64,000 nucleotides of DNA from Bufo bufo (GCF_905171765.1 NC_053398.1:45476323-45540322); one strand, 5' to 3'. Positions 22,201 through 32,207 are shown, numbered from the stretch's first letter. Notes: a model not told the origin generated them from the letters alone. Numbers and translations are program-made.

Positions 22201-25200
22201 GTACAAGTGGCTTGAAAAGAGGTAACTTTCTTTTAGTTATTTCTGGGGCTTTATATTTATGCCATTTTTAGTCACATATACCATACTTTTTCTATTGAGG
22301 ACAATATTTTTAGATTTTGTTCACTTTTGGTCTTTTTTTTGGAAGATGACAACTACATTTTAACTAGTATATCAGCCTCCAGAGCTGATCTGGGTCTGCC
22401 AAGACCCAGCAGCTCCCATGTTACCTAGTGATCACATGATCGCTGGGACTGGCACAGCGATGGGGAAGGCAGGGACAATCTGAATGCTTCTGTCATCTCT
22501 GCAAGGACGTTCAGAAACACCCTTGTCCAGAAAAATGCAGACTGCCCAGATGTTTAAAGAGGACCTTTCACCTGGAAAAACATTATCCTCACATATACAG
22601 CGGCGCCCGGGGATCTCACTGCACTTACTGTTATCCCCGGGCGCCGCTCCGTTCTCCCGCTATGTCCTCCGGTATCTTCGCTCAGTAAGTTATAGTAGGC
22701 GGAGTCTGCCCTTGTCCTGTGGGCGTCTCCTTCTCCTAGGCTGTAGCGCTGGCCAATGGCAGCGCAGAGCTCACAGCCTGGGAGAAGAAAACCTCCCAGG
22801 CTGTGAGCTGTGCGCTGCGATTGGCCAGCGCTACAGCCTAGGAGAAGGAGACGCCCACAGGACAAGGGCAGACTCCGCCTACTATAACTTACTGAGCGAA
22901 GATACCGGAGGACATAGCGGGAGAACGGAGCGGCGCCCGGGGATAATAGTAAGTGCAGTGAGATCCCCGGGCGCCGCTGTACAGATCATGACACTTAGTT
23001 CACAATATTTTTCCAGGTGAAAGGTCCTCTTTAAGGTTACTATGAGTAGAGGCGTTCAGATTTGCTATGTAATACATTTATGCACGCGCCACTACTCCGT
23101 AATGGCGCATGAGCGAGACTAATGCATTTATGGAGATAGGGATAATAGTGAATTTAAGTGATGCAGGGGAACGAATCAAGTTTGTCCACGGCAGGACAAG
23201 CCATATTCGCTCATAACTACACCAGATCTTATATCCCTTATTGCGAACCTTAAAAATCATTTTGCTTTTTGAGCATGTGTTAGGGCCCCACATTATTAGA
23301 GCAAACAACTGTGTAAAAGGGAACCTGTCAGGTTGAACATGTTATAGAGCAGGAGGAGCTGAGCAGATTGATATATAGCGGGAGATTTATCAAACTGGTG
23401 TAAAGGAAAACTGGCTTAGTTGTCCATAGCAACCAATCCGATTCCACCTTTCATTTTCAAGATGAGCTCTGAAAAATGAAAAGGTGGAATTTAATTGGTT
23501 GCTATGAGTGACTAAGCCAGTTTTACTTTACACCAGTTTTGATAAATCTACCCCATAGTTTTTGGGGAAAAGATTCAGAAAAAAACTTAAATTTATCCAT
23601 TTAAATTCCTGCTCATTCTGGGCTTTGAAGTCCAGGAGGCGGGGCCATCAGTGATTGACAGCCACCTCTGTATACACAGTCATAGAAGGAAGGCTGTCAA
23701 TCACTGATAGGACCTCCTCCTTGACTTCAAAGCCCAGAATGAGCAGGAATTTAAATGGATAAATTACAAGTTTTAGTGACTCTTTTCTATATATGAATCT
23801 GCTCAGCTCCTCCTGCTCTATAACATGCTGCCTACAGGTCAGACACCATGCTCAGCCTGACCGGTTCACTCTCAAGGTCTCCGCTTGTTCCTGTTACATA
23901 TACTAATATAGAATTCAGACCTTGTTTAAGATGCTGAATCAAATACAATGCAACAGCACCCTGCTTAAAACATGAGCACAAAGGATATAAACTAATGCTA
24001 TACTCGCTATATAAATATATGATCAAAACTATTTGTGCCCATCCACCAGATACTGGCAGCATCATTTTCGATAAGTGTACAGGAGGCTGGTGTCAGTGGT
24101 TGGCAGGTTTTGGTTCAGATGTTTTTCGCCCCTATAGAGAAGCGGATAAATACATGGTGTATAGCACAAATTTTTGTGGTTCTTTCCCCTTTAATTCTTT
24201 GTAATGTAGTTGGTTAGCGGTACCTGGTACCTTGCCGTGTTCCTGAAGTGTAAAGTAACTCTACAAGCGTTCTATACACTGAGGACCTTTAGGAGGGGCT
24301 AGGAGGCTAGAAAACATCTAGCTATGTAACAAAGAGCTCATCCTCAATGATGACATCATCGGTATAAGATGTCTTGCTACCATCTCCTCTCTGTGTCGTA
24401 TGGGCGAGGACCGGCTGCCATGTTGGGAACTGGTCGATGGAGCTTTATCATTTGTTCACGGCTTTAGTGACTTACTTTACTGTGTATGTTATCTTTCGTG
24501 TACATCTTATCTTAGTTTACTAAGCTTTTTATGCACCTAATTCGTGTTAAAGGGGTTGTGCGGCGACTTATATTGACAACCTATCCTCAGGATAGGTCCT
24601 CAGTATCTGATCTGCCGGGGTCCAACACCTGGCACCCCCACCGATCAGCTGTTTGATGAGGAGGCGGCGCTCCATGTGAGCGTTGCGTCCTCTTCATTAC
24701 ACTACGTGTAGTCTCCTGTGGAGCGGTGGCGTAGTGGAATTACAAGTGCTTGCTCCAGTCAAGTGAACGGAGCGGGTACTGGACATTACACTGCACTTCC
24801 CAGACTACGTGCAGTGTAATGAACAGGAAGCGGCGCTCGCACGGAGTGCCGCCTACTCGTGAAACAGCTGATTGATGGGGGGTACAGGTGTTGGACCCCT
24901 GCAGATCAGATATCCTGGGGATGGGTCATCAATATAAATTGCTACACAACCCCTATAAGCCTATTGTCTCCTGAATCTCATATTTCACGGTAATACACAA
25001 GGAAAACACCAAAAGCTTTAAAGGGGTTGTCTGGGTTCAGAGCTGAACCCGGACATACCTCCATTATCCCCCCCGGCAGCCCCCCTGACAGGAGCATCGG
25101 AGCAGTTTATGCTCCGATGCTCTCCTTTGCCTTGCGCTAAATCGCACAGGGCAAAGGCATTTTTTTTGGAGATCCGGTGGCGTACCGGGCTGTCCATGGG

Positions 25201-26799
25201 GCTGCCAGGAAGCCCGGTGACATCACCGGCACAGATGGGTGGGATTTAGCGCTGCCCATGCCAGTAAAACGGCTAGAGCAGTGCTAAAGCACGCCCATCA
25301 GAGCCGGTGACGTCACCGAACACACTGCCGTGCGGAAGCTTCTGCCCGGCAGTGTGTTACGATAAACAAAAGAGCCCGTGCCCTGCACTATTTAGCGCAG
25401 GGCAAGGGAGAGCATCGGAGCATGAGATGCTCCGATGCTAGCCTCCGGGGGGCTCCCTTGGTTGAAAAATTAGGGTATGTCTGGGTTCAGCTCTGAACCC
25501 GGACAACCCCTTTAATAAAACCCACATGAACAAAAAAACGTAAAAAATCTTTTAAAAACAACGCTCCTAGCCAAAAAACATGCGTGTCCTACATTTCATA
25601 TTTCCCATAGACTGTCAGCTGACATCTGGAGGTGGCAGTTTGTTTTTTTATTATATATGATAATATTATAAAGCCACCCCCCCCCCCCCCCCCCCAAAAA
25701 AAATTGCAGGTGCAAAAAGGCCACTAAAAATGCAAATGTCAAGAAAAAGGCTGCAAAATACCAGCGCGCGTCTTCAGCCTTACCAGAAATGCGACTCACA
25801 AGACTTTGTCCGGAGAAGCTCGTACAATGAGAGGGCGAGGAAGCTACACCCACTTCATAAAAAAGCTTCTCTGCGTTAGTCTGGTCCACAAGCGAAACCC
25901 AGCAGGTACGGAACCAACCTCCAGGTATTAGGATGGACCATTGAGAGATAGCATAAACTATAAAATAATAAAAGACACCCCCCGTCTCCAGTGCCCCGCC
26001 AATCCAGTAATCCCCAGAGCTACACAAATACGCCATGTGATCGCTGCGGTTACTGACAGCTTGGAAAAAGACCGCCGGGGCCCGCTGGATCGGCAGAGGA
26101 CTGAGGAGTAGTGTTATATAACATCTGAACAATCCCTTTAATCATAGACCCTTACCCTGGGCAATCACATCGTCGATTTTCTTGCCCTTGAGTTCACTGA
26201 TGACCTGTAAAGAGAAGGACACCATTAGGGAAACTGTACAGCAGCTGACACTTCTCTATGGCCGCGCAGACACTGCAGCACCCATCATGTACGCACTGCC
26301 AGACATTCAGACTGGACACCAGCCTGGGAGTACAGTATAGATAACTTCTCCTCAGGATAGGTCATCAATATCTGATCGGTGGAGGTCAGACAACCAGCAC
26401 CCCCACTATCAGCTGCGGCGCTCCAGTGAGCACTGCAGCCACCTCACATCTTACCAAGTACAGCGCCACCCTTTCTATAGTGGCTGTGCTTTGTATTGCA
26501 GCCCATGCACTTGAAAGGGACCGAGCTGCACATAGACCATGTGACATCACCGGCCTACAAGGAAACCAGAGCACAGCGGCCTCTTCAAACCGCTGATGAC
26601 TGGGGTTGCCGGAAGTTTTTCACCGCACTGTGACTATGACACTTTCATGGGGACAGATTGGGCCGGTCGTCACTACCTTCTCTGCACGCGTCTTGTCCAT
26701 TTCGATCCCCACACTTTCTAGGATCTTCTTCAGGTCAGCGACGGAGGGGCTGTCATTACCGCCGAGCACGGCCAAGAGATAGGACGCTACGTAACGCAT
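16217..26799 (-). CDS. rplp2: 60S acidic ribosomal protein P2
   Basis: P2 dimerises with P1; the P1/P2 pairs bind uL10/P0 to form the large-subunit stalk that recruits translation GTPases. Four coding exons on the minus strand (26677-26799, 26156-26204, 19427-19525, 16217-16293) join in phase at GT/AG sites to a complete 115-residue protein, the usual length. It starts MRYVASYLLAVLGGN, the conserved helical dimerisation domain (about residues 1-60). It continues with an Ala/Gly/Pro-rich hinge (PAGGAVAVSASAGSAAPAAG) and ends with the charged EEKKEEKKDESEESDEDMGF tail and terminal GLFD, the GTPase-binding peptide whose serines are phosphorylated in the family. Introns of 3.1, 6.6 and 0.5 kb separate coding exons; they are far longer than in mammals because of repeats. 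It is divergent from pidd1, as in mammals. Confidence 0.97.
17383..17832. repeat. Foldback repeat family B
   Basis: Ends GGCTACGCTTCACACTCGCG and GACGAGTGTGAAAGTAGCC. The interior is rich in GGATCCGT/ACGGATCC blocks and CATTGACTTxCAATG stems. Family B shares layout with family A but has different ends (GGCTACTTTCACAC). Confidence 0.75.
17902..18330. repeat. Foldback MITE with TAGTATTGAGCGAAT ends
   Basis: Ends TAGTATTGAGCGAATGGAGC and CTCAGATTCGCTCAAGCCTA. It is flanked by GTCTTCGA (17894-17901) and GTCTTAGA (18331-18338), an 8-bp target duplication with one mismatch, which fits hAT-type insertion. The centre is a palindrome around TTTGGTACCAAGG. Relatives lie at 31888-32207 and 61821-62255. 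Confidence 0.75.
19427..19525 (-). CDS. rplp2: rplp2 coding exon 3
   Basis: 99 bp encoding the hinge NTKLASMPAGGAVAVSASAG to SAAPA. Acceptor CTTTAG, donor GTAACT. Typical of the flexible Ala-rich linker of P2. Confidence 0.95.
19620..19806. repeat. TTAA-type MITE
   Basis: TTAAAGGGGTCGTTGAGGAT at the left and ATCCTGGACAACCCCTTTAA at the right are inverted ends, 187 bp overall. Non-coding. Confidence 0.75.
20414..20810. repeat. Foldback repeat family A, complete copy
   Basis: Ends AAGGCCTCTTTCACACGACC and GGTCGTGTGAAAGAGGCCTA are perfect inverted repeats. The interior has CATTGACTTGAATGG and ATAGAATATGTTCTAT stems. Confidence 0.8.
21303..21493. repeat. Near-perfect 191-bp palindrome
   Basis: Arms 21303-21396 and 21400-21493 are apparently identical inverted copies with only a 3-bp centre. 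The outer ends read ACAGATGAAAGACGGACAGC. The TTTCAGCTCATACAAGAGCC phrase in each arm resembles a dispersed sequence common in frog genomes. Confidence 0.92.
21938..22130. repeat. TTAA-type MITE, degraded
   Basis: A left end like TTTAAAGGGGCTGTCCATCT with GATGGCCTATCCTCA and the inverse CCTGAGGATAGGTCATCA mark a foldback MITE. The right end is decayed. Confidence 0.5.
22554..23034. repeat. 481-bp GC-rich palindromic TTAA-type MITE
   Basis: TTTAAAGAGGACCTTTCACC and GGTGAAAGGTCCTCTTTAA bound two arms of about 235 bp that are almost perfect inverted copies. Each arm contains AGCGGCGCCCGGGGAT, CTGAGCGAAGATACCGGAGG and GGAGAAGGAGACGCCCACAG or their complements. ORFs of 178 and 103 residues on opposite strands are a by-product of the symmetry and share peptide segments (SLGEGDAHRTRADSAYYN). 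Confidence 0.9.
23314..23876. repeat. Nested foldback repeats
   Basis: The outer arms carry ATGTTATAGAGCAGGAGGAG (left) and CTCCTCCTGCTCTATAACAT (right). Inside lie a 175-bp MITE (23380-23555) and a separate hairpin (23599-23757) with TTTAAATTCCTGCTCATTCT arms. The nesting shows at least two rounds of insertion. Confidence 0.75.
23380..23555. repeat. Small MITE carrying ATTGG/CCAAT boxes, copy 1
   Basis: Arms GATTTATCAAACTGGTGTAA and TTACACCAGTTTTGATAAATC fold back; the centre contains AGCAACCAATCCGATTCCAC and its inverse. A relative lies at 27655-27828. Confidence 0.75.
24547..24958. repeat. TTAA-type MITE
   Basis: Ends TTAAAGGGGTTGTGCGGCGA and TTGCTACACAACCCCTATAA. Inner inverted blocks are GATCTGCCGGGGTCCAACAC and GTGTTGGACCCCTGCAGATC. 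Non-coding. Confidence 0.75.
25018..25515. repeat. TTAA-type MITE
   Basis: TTAA at 25018-25021 and 25512-25515. Arms GTCTGGGTTCAGAGCTGAAC and GTTCAGCTCTGAACCCGGAC fold back. The interior has CGGAGCA...TGCTCCG stems. Non-coding. Confidence 0.8.
26156..26204 (-). CDS. rplp2: rplp2 coding exon 2
   Basis: 49 bp encoding VISELKGKKIDDVIAQG, the last helix of the dimerisation domain. Acceptor TTTACAG, donor GTAAGG. Confidence 0.95.
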
Positions 26800-26800
26800 T
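26677..26800 (-). CDS. rplp2: rplp2 first coding exon
   Basis: ATG at 26799-26797 is preceded by a single exonic base after the acceptor (GTTGAACAG). The exon encodes 41 residues from MRYVASYLLA to DKTRAEK. The donor is GTAGTG. Because only one base precedes the ATG in this exon, the initiation context is completed by the non-coding first exon; with the proposed exon 1 the -3 base is A. Confidence 0.95.
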
Positions 26801-26897
26801 CTGTTCAACAGAAGACAGATAAACAGTTAGAGCTGTACGAAACCCACATGGGAGATCCGCACAAACGACACTGCCGTGTGTGCACGTACCCCTATTC

Positions 26898-27382
26898 TTA
26901 GGCCTCTTTCACACCGACGATATGGATTGGCTCAGGATGCCTTCAGTGAAACTCGCAACATTTCGCAAGCAAGTTCAGTCAGGTTTGTCTGCAACTGCGT
27001 TCTGTTCCGTTTTTTTTCCATGCGGGTGCAATGCGTTTTGATGCATTTTTCACACGTGTGATAAAAAAAACGGAAGGTTTACAAACAACATCTCCTCGCA
27101 ACCATCAATGAAAAACCGCTTTGCACCTGGACTGCATCCAGATTACCACCGGATGCAATGCGTTTTTCACTGAAGCCCCATTCACTTCTATGGGACCAGG
27201 GCTGCGTGAAATATAGAACATGCTGTGATTCTCACGCAACGCAGAAATGATGCGTGAAAAAAAAAAAACCGCTCATGTACACAGACCCATTGAAATGAAT
27301 GGCTCCGGATTCAGCGCGGGTGCTACGGTTTACGTCATGCATCGCTCCCACGCAGAAACTCGCTCGTGTGAAAGAGGCCTTA
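26898..27382. repeat. Foldback repeat family A, long copy
   Basis: Ends TAGGCCTCTTTCACACCGAC and GCTCGTGTGAAAGAGGCCTTA. The interior has ATGCGTTTTTCACTGAAG and ATGCATTTTTCACAC stems, a sub-variant shared with 32975-33429. Confidence 0.75.
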
Positions 27383-27654
27383 GGGAATGTTCACAACATA
27401 ATCCTCCACGTATCTCAGGTCAATAACTGCTGCGCCGCGGTTTCTGGAGTGGCTTTTATGCAGACCCGCTCTAGGTTTAGCATCACTGAATGGAGCTCAA
27501 CCGTCAGCAGGTTCCCCTCTGTGGCTTTGCGAGCGGTCTGTGCAGTAACTGCGCCAAGAACGGACCTATACATTCTTGGCGCGGTCTTGAACACCGCATG
27601 GCGAAAACCTATGGCAGCATAAACTGCAGCGCGACCTCACAGACGGGAAATAAT

Positions 27655-27828
27655 GGGGTCATTTATCAAACTGGTGTAAAGTAGAACTGGCTCGGTTGCC
27701 CATAGCAACCAATCAGATTCTACCGTTGATTTTCCAAACGAGCAGTTAAAAATGAAAGGAGGAATCTGATTGGTTGCTCTGGGCAGCTAAGCCAGTTCTA
27801 CTTCACACCAGATGGATAAATGACCCCC
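27655..27828. repeat. Small MITE carrying ATTGG/CCAAT boxes, copy 2
   Basis: Ends GGGGTCATTTATCAAACTGG and CACCAGATGGATAAATGACCCC. The inner arms TAGCAACCAATCAGATTC and GAATCTGATTGGTTGCTC are inverted. Confidence 0.8.
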
Positions 27829-27913
27829 ATAAGGGTTTATAAAAAACATTGATTTTCATGTTTTCAGCTTCATTTGTTACGATTCAGGCTACAAATATTT
27901 TGTCCGATATTTC

Positions 27914-28246
27914 TTAAAGGGGTAGTCCTATTACGACAACCTATCCGCTAAATGTAGGGCAAGCGTCTGGTGGGGGTTCAATAGCTGGAGCTCCCACTGA
28001 TTACAAGAACGGGGGTCCGTGCTCCCCAGTCTGAATGAAATGGTGGTCATGTGTTCCATCCAACTCTATCAGACTGCCGGAGACCGTGGTGACCTCCGGC
28101 AGCGCGCATGTGTGAACGCCGCTGCATTCAGACTGGGGAGCATGGGCCCCCATTCTTGTGGATGGCAGGTGACCCAGCCAATCAGAGACTTTCCCCGTAC
28201 TCCTGTGGATAACGGGATGAATTATAATAACGGGACAACCCATTTA
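27914..28246. repeat. TTAA-type MITE
   Basis: Left end TTAAAGGGGTAGTCCTATTA, right end TAATAACGGGACAACCCATTTA. It abuts the next family-A repeat with no gap. Confidence 0.7.
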
Positions 28247-28590
28247 GGCCTCTTACCCACGGGCGTGTGCGCCCTGTGGTCGTGCTGCTGCCGGCAAAAT
28301 GCGGGCCGCAATGCACGAACACAGTCCGTGCGGCAGCCGCAGCGGATCGCAAAAAGATAGGACATGTTCTATCTTTTTGCAGAACGGAAGTACGGGATTA
28401 AACCCCACAGAAGCACTCCATAGTGCTTCCGTACCATTCCGCATCTCTGGACTTGCGGACCCATTGGAATGAATGGGTCCGCATCTCTGATGCGGAATGC
28501 CCACGGAACGGCACCCGTGTATTGCGGATCCGCAAATGTGGTCCGCAATACGGCAACGGGGCACACGCGCCCGTGGGAAAGAGGCCTTAA
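28245..28590. repeat. Foldback repeat family A, complete copy
   Basis: Ends AGGCCTCTTACCCACGGGCG and CGCCCGTGGGAAAGAGGCCT are perfect inverted repeats. The interior has GATAGGACATGTTCTATC and GGACCCATTGGAATGAATGG stems. Confidence 0.8.
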
Positions 28591-29175
28591 GGTGGATAAA
28601 CTGGACTGCTATCAACAAAACCCGTAGCAGAAATCCACGGCTGCCCCACGGATTTGTATGAATGCTGAAGATCAGTCCATTCACGTGGACATCAAACCAA
28701 GGAGGGCCACGTCCTTTCTTGACGTGGTTCGATATCAACATGGGGGAAATCGGCAGGCGCATGAAGAGGAGCACAGATTCCTTCTGAGGAGCCGTGGATC
28801 TGCCATTGTTTCTGGTGTGGCATGCACGCCAAAATCCACATGGAAAATCTGCTGTGAGAACAAGCCTTGGGAATTTCCATGCTACAGACGGATGCAGCTG
28901 GCACCACACAGGAGCATGCTGCATAGTCTTCATTTTGGGGTGGAAAATGTTCAAGGCAAAACCCCCTCTGAATATACCTTAGTAGTTATCCATACCAATA
29001 GGTGAAAGCTACTTTCCACCACCCCTGCTCCATACAGACACATGCTCGACTCTGGCTGAGCATGCATGTCTTCTCTACCAGGCACTCCTGCAGCAGCTCG
29101 TCGTCCTTGACAAAACCACTGAGTGTGTGGAAATCAAACCTGGCCGACTCCTATACCCCGATATCTGCCATCACG

Positions 29176-29622
29176 GTAAGGCTACTTATACACTTGCGGC
29201 AGAGCGATCCGGTAAGCAGTTCCGTCGTATGCCAACTGATGGCATTTGTAAGACTGATCAGTCAGAAAAATGCATTGAAATGCCAGGTCCGTCTTTCCAG
29301 TGTCATCCGGCAAAACGAATCCGGCATTTATTTTTTTCACTTTTTCAGTCTGTGCAGATCCAGCGCTAATACATTCCTATGGAAAAAAATGCCGGCATTC
29401 AGGCAAGTGTTCAGTTTTTTTGGCAGGAGATAAAACCGTAGCATGCTGCAGTTTTATCTTTTGTCTGATCAGTCAAAAAGACTGAACTGAAGACATCCTG
29501 AACAGATTGCTCTCCATTCACAACGCATGGGGGTACGCCTGATCGGTTCTTTTCCGGCATTGAGCCCCTAGGACGGAACTCAGTGCCGGAAAAGAAAACC
29601 GCTAGTGTGAAAGCACCCTAAG
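29176..29622. repeat. Foldback repeat family B
   Basis: Ends AAGGCTACTTATACACTTGC and GCTAGTGTGAAAGCACCCTA. The interior has CGGCATTxAGxxC and TGATCAGTC blocks. Confidence 0.65.
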
Positions 29623-30045
29623 AGACTGGGCACCCCCATACATTAGATGGCGGTCAGAAATTCATCTAGTCTGTAGGTCCTAATGCGCAAAGGGCACATC
29701 CCATATCCACAGTGCTGCTGTGCTAACCAAAATTTAAAGGGGTCGTCTGAGAAGCAACACCTGTTAGAGGTCCCCCCCCAGTGAGATCAGCCGATACAAA
29801 TATGTAGGAGACCTCTTTAGATGCGTCCCCCAGTCCATATCTCCAGTCACTGCAGCGTTACATTATACTTTAATGGAAAGATCCGTCCGGCTGCGGAGAT
29901 CCCAGGCCGCTGTGGGGAGACCCCCCACTACACCCAGGTCTGGGGCTGCTGCAGGGTATATATTCTATACAGCAGCACCGGGCAGAGTGCAAAAAGTATG
30001 TGACCCCCCCTGTACAATCTCAGCAACTCAATCCTCTCAGAACCA

Positions 30046-30207
30046 GTCACACAGATGTAGCAGTGCTGTACAGGTCACACAGATGTAGCAGTGCTGTACA
30101 GGTCACACAGATGTAGCAGTGCTGTACAGGTCACACAGATGTAGCAGTGCTGTACAGGTCACACAGATGTAGCAGTGCTGTACAGGTCACACAGATGTAG
30201 CAGAGCT
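30046..30207. repeat. 28-bp tandem repeat, about five and a half copies
   Basis: The unit GTCACACAGATGTAGCAGTG plus CTGTACAG recurs with exact 28-bp spacing and almost no divergence, in rplp2 intron 1 about 240 bp inside the donor of exon 1. Confidence 0.95.
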
Positions 30208-30443
30208 CAGCGCAGTCACTATGACATAGCTCCCGCAGCTACATGACAGTTTCGGCTCTGCTACATCCTGCGCGCACCACGCGTGTCCTCTCTCCAGCCT
30301 GATGCTACATCCCCAGGACATGCTGCGACCACTAGTCCCCGATCAGGGAAGGGTTTATATAGGCGGAGAACCCAGCACTACCGCCCGGCGACCTCACAGT
30401 CCGCCATGACAGCCCGAGCTGTTCGAACCGGCCGCCCACTTAC

Positions 30444-30523
30444 TTCGCGGGATACTTTTTAGCACTTAGGCCGGAGAGACAGAAGACCACGCGTGCTTCC
30501 TCTGCGGAGACCGGGCGGAAAAG
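30444..30523 (-). ncRNA. rplp2: rplp2 probable non-coding first exon (5' UTR)
   Basis: A strong donor (CGCGAA then GTAAGTGGG, minus strand) ends this exon at 30444. Upstream is CTTTTCCGCC (30523-30514), a pyrimidine start like the 5' TOP motif of ribosomal protein mRNAs. That makes 30523 a plausible transcription start and gives an 80-nt exon. This matches the non-coding first exon of mammalian RPLP2. Inferred from motifs only; a start at the CTTCTGTCTCTCC tract near 30475 is possible too. Confidence 0.6.
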
Positions 30524-30725
30524 GCCGCTCACAGGGAGGGGATATACACAGGAAGATCCTGCTGGGGCTGGGGAGAAAAGCATCATGGGAATTCAGCGCC
30601 ATCTTGCTACACTCAAACTTGCGCGCAAGCGCAGTGGAGGGAGTTTTTCTTCAAAGGTCCGCGCAAGCGCAGTGGAGGGAGTTTTTCTTCAAACGTCCGC
30701 GCAAGCGCAGTGGAGGGAGCTCTTT
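30515..30725. promoter_or_regulatory. Probable bidirectional promoter of rplp2 and pidd1
   Basis: The region between the proposed rplp2 start and the pidd1 side is CpG-rich. It contains CGCCATCTTG (30597-30606), a full YY1-type site, GCATCATGGGAATT (30580-30593), whose complement matches the ZNF143/Staf core TTCCCATGATGC, and three 38-bp units starting at 30623, 30661 and 30699 with GCGCAAGCGCAG, one base from the NRF1 palindrome. There is no TATA box at a sensible place. YY1, ZNF143 and NRF1 sites are typical of bidirectional housekeeping promoters, and RPLP2 and PIDD1 are head-to-head in mammals. Confidence 0.65.
30623..30720. repeat. 38-bp tandem triplication in the promoter
   Basis: Units start at 30623, 30661 and 30699. 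Each carries GCGCAAGCGCAGTGGAGGGA followed by a short pyrimidine stretch. The third is cut after the GGAGGGAG block. Confidence 0.93.
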
Positions 30726-31887
30726 CTGCAGACCGCCTGACCGGAGCCCATTATTATTACTGTGCCTCCTCCATGTATGGGCACATTTCTGTTCCTATTT
30801 ACTGTTTGTGGTATTGCTTGCCATCTTCAGTCCATGCCATGGGAGCTGACCAGTGCAGAGTGGTTACTTTTCCATGTTCTAGCTTTTTGGGGTGACCTGA
30901 AGAGGTCAGGGATCACCATTAGGGCTCATGCACACAATTGTAGATATGCAATACATTTCTGAATTGGAGAATCCCCATAAAAGAAGGCCCCTGGGACTTG
31001 ATTTTTTTGTTTAACCCTTTCCCGACCATCCGTTGACTATTTCTAGAGCGGTCTTTTATCTCTTTGCGGATGTTTTAAAACATCAGTGCAGAGATTGCAG
31101 CTGCACGCTAATCATGAAGCTGCGGGAGTGGAGTCAGTGACAGCCATGCTGCCCATAGAGAAGGCAGGGACAGTTTTTTATCATCCCTGCCTTCCCCATC
31201 ACTCAACTAGCGTTGTGTATAGAGATCAGGAAGCAGTGCTCCAGTCCCAGCAGTCATGTGACTGCCAGGATCCGAGTGTCTGCGTGAGCTGCTGGGCCTT
31301 AGCAGTCCCAGATCAGCTGTGCAGTGAGGCTGTACAGCCTTGTACAACTTCTCCGGCGGCTGTATTCCCTCTGTAGATGGGGCTAATAAGTCAGCAGCAG
31401 TTACAGGAGAAACCAGCAATAAAAAAATAAAAAAAAATGTAATGTGAAATGTCCCCCAAAGGTCTTGTGTGACCTTATCATGGGCACAAAGTATAAAGTA
31501 AAAAATGTAAAAGACAAAAAAAAACACCACATCACATATATCAAAAGGACCGTTATTGAAAGGGGACAGAATAAAAAATATATAATTTAGTTGCACATCC
31601 TCAGGATAGGTTATCAGTATCTGATCGGTGAGGGTCCGACACCCGAGACCTCTGCCAGTCAGCTGTTTGAGAAGGCAAGGGAGCTCCTGTGAGTGCCGCG
31701 GCCTTCTCCAGCTTTCCCCAGGCCAGTGACATCACATTCATCGGTCACATGGCCTAGGAGCAGCTCAGCCCCATTCAAGTGAATGGGACTGGGCTGCGAT
31801 ACCAAGCACAGCCGCTATACAAAGTATGGCGCTGTGCTGATCGGCTGGGGTCCCTGACCGATCAGATACCAGGAGATAGGCCATCAG

Positions 31888-32207
31888 TAGTTTTGAGCGA
31901 AGCGAGCTTCGGATGTTACATCCAAAGTCGCTTCTTTCAAAACTTCGGAATAGTACTGTACGGAGATTCGGGTCCGTACAGTATTAGAATGTATGGGCTC
32001 CGATGAGTCGATGTCTGTTATTTGCGAAGTCGCACGGGACTTTGTTGAATAACTTCGGTAGTTGATTTTTAAAGTTGAAAACCACTTTAAAACTTGAAGC
32101 CGAACTCGGCTTCAGTTCCGACTTGTACCTTGGAACCGAAGCCGATTTCGGTTTTAAAGTGGTTTTCCACTTTAAAATTCAACTACCGAAGTTATTCAAC
32201 GAAGGGA
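31888..32207. repeat. Foldback MITE related to 17902-18330, right end missing
   Basis: It begins TAGTTTTGAGCGAAGCGAGC and has arms TAACTTCGGTAGTTGATTTT and inverted TTCAACTACCGAAGTTATTC around a palindromic core. The distal third of the right arm is absent. Confidence 0.6.

Larger units (their letters stand above)
26801..30443 (-). other. rplp2: rplp2 intron 1
   Basis: 3.6 kb between the non-coding first exon and the ATG exon. It contains two family-A foldbacks, a TTAA-type MITE, a CCAAT-bearing MITE, a family-B foldback (29176-29622) and a 28-bp tandem repeat. No RNA gene was recognised. Confidence 0.65.

Noticed and set aside
22484..23020. 178-residue plus-strand ORF and its 103-residue minus-strand partner
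   Set aside because: Both lie inside the 481-bp palindromic MITE and share peptide segments because the arms are inverted copies. No codon bias or homology suggests a gene.
24200..24500. Unique-looking stretch considered as an intronic snoRNA
   Set aside because: Words like TGATGA and ACACAG are present, but no pair of boxes at proper distance with closing stems could be made.
25596..26132. 178-residue minus-strand ORF upstream of rplp2 exon 3
   Set aside because: It crosses a poly-C run and has no recognisable family. It sits in an intron of rplp2 on the same strand without splice support.
28253..28954. 233-residue minus-strand ORF
   Set aside because: About half of it is a family-A repeat with the same repeat-derived peptides (CRIADHICGSAIHG); there are no splice or homology signs of a gene.
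30046..30207. Regular repeats considered as a CRISPR array
   Set aside because: The 28-bp units are contiguous without unique spacers, and the genome is vertebrate.
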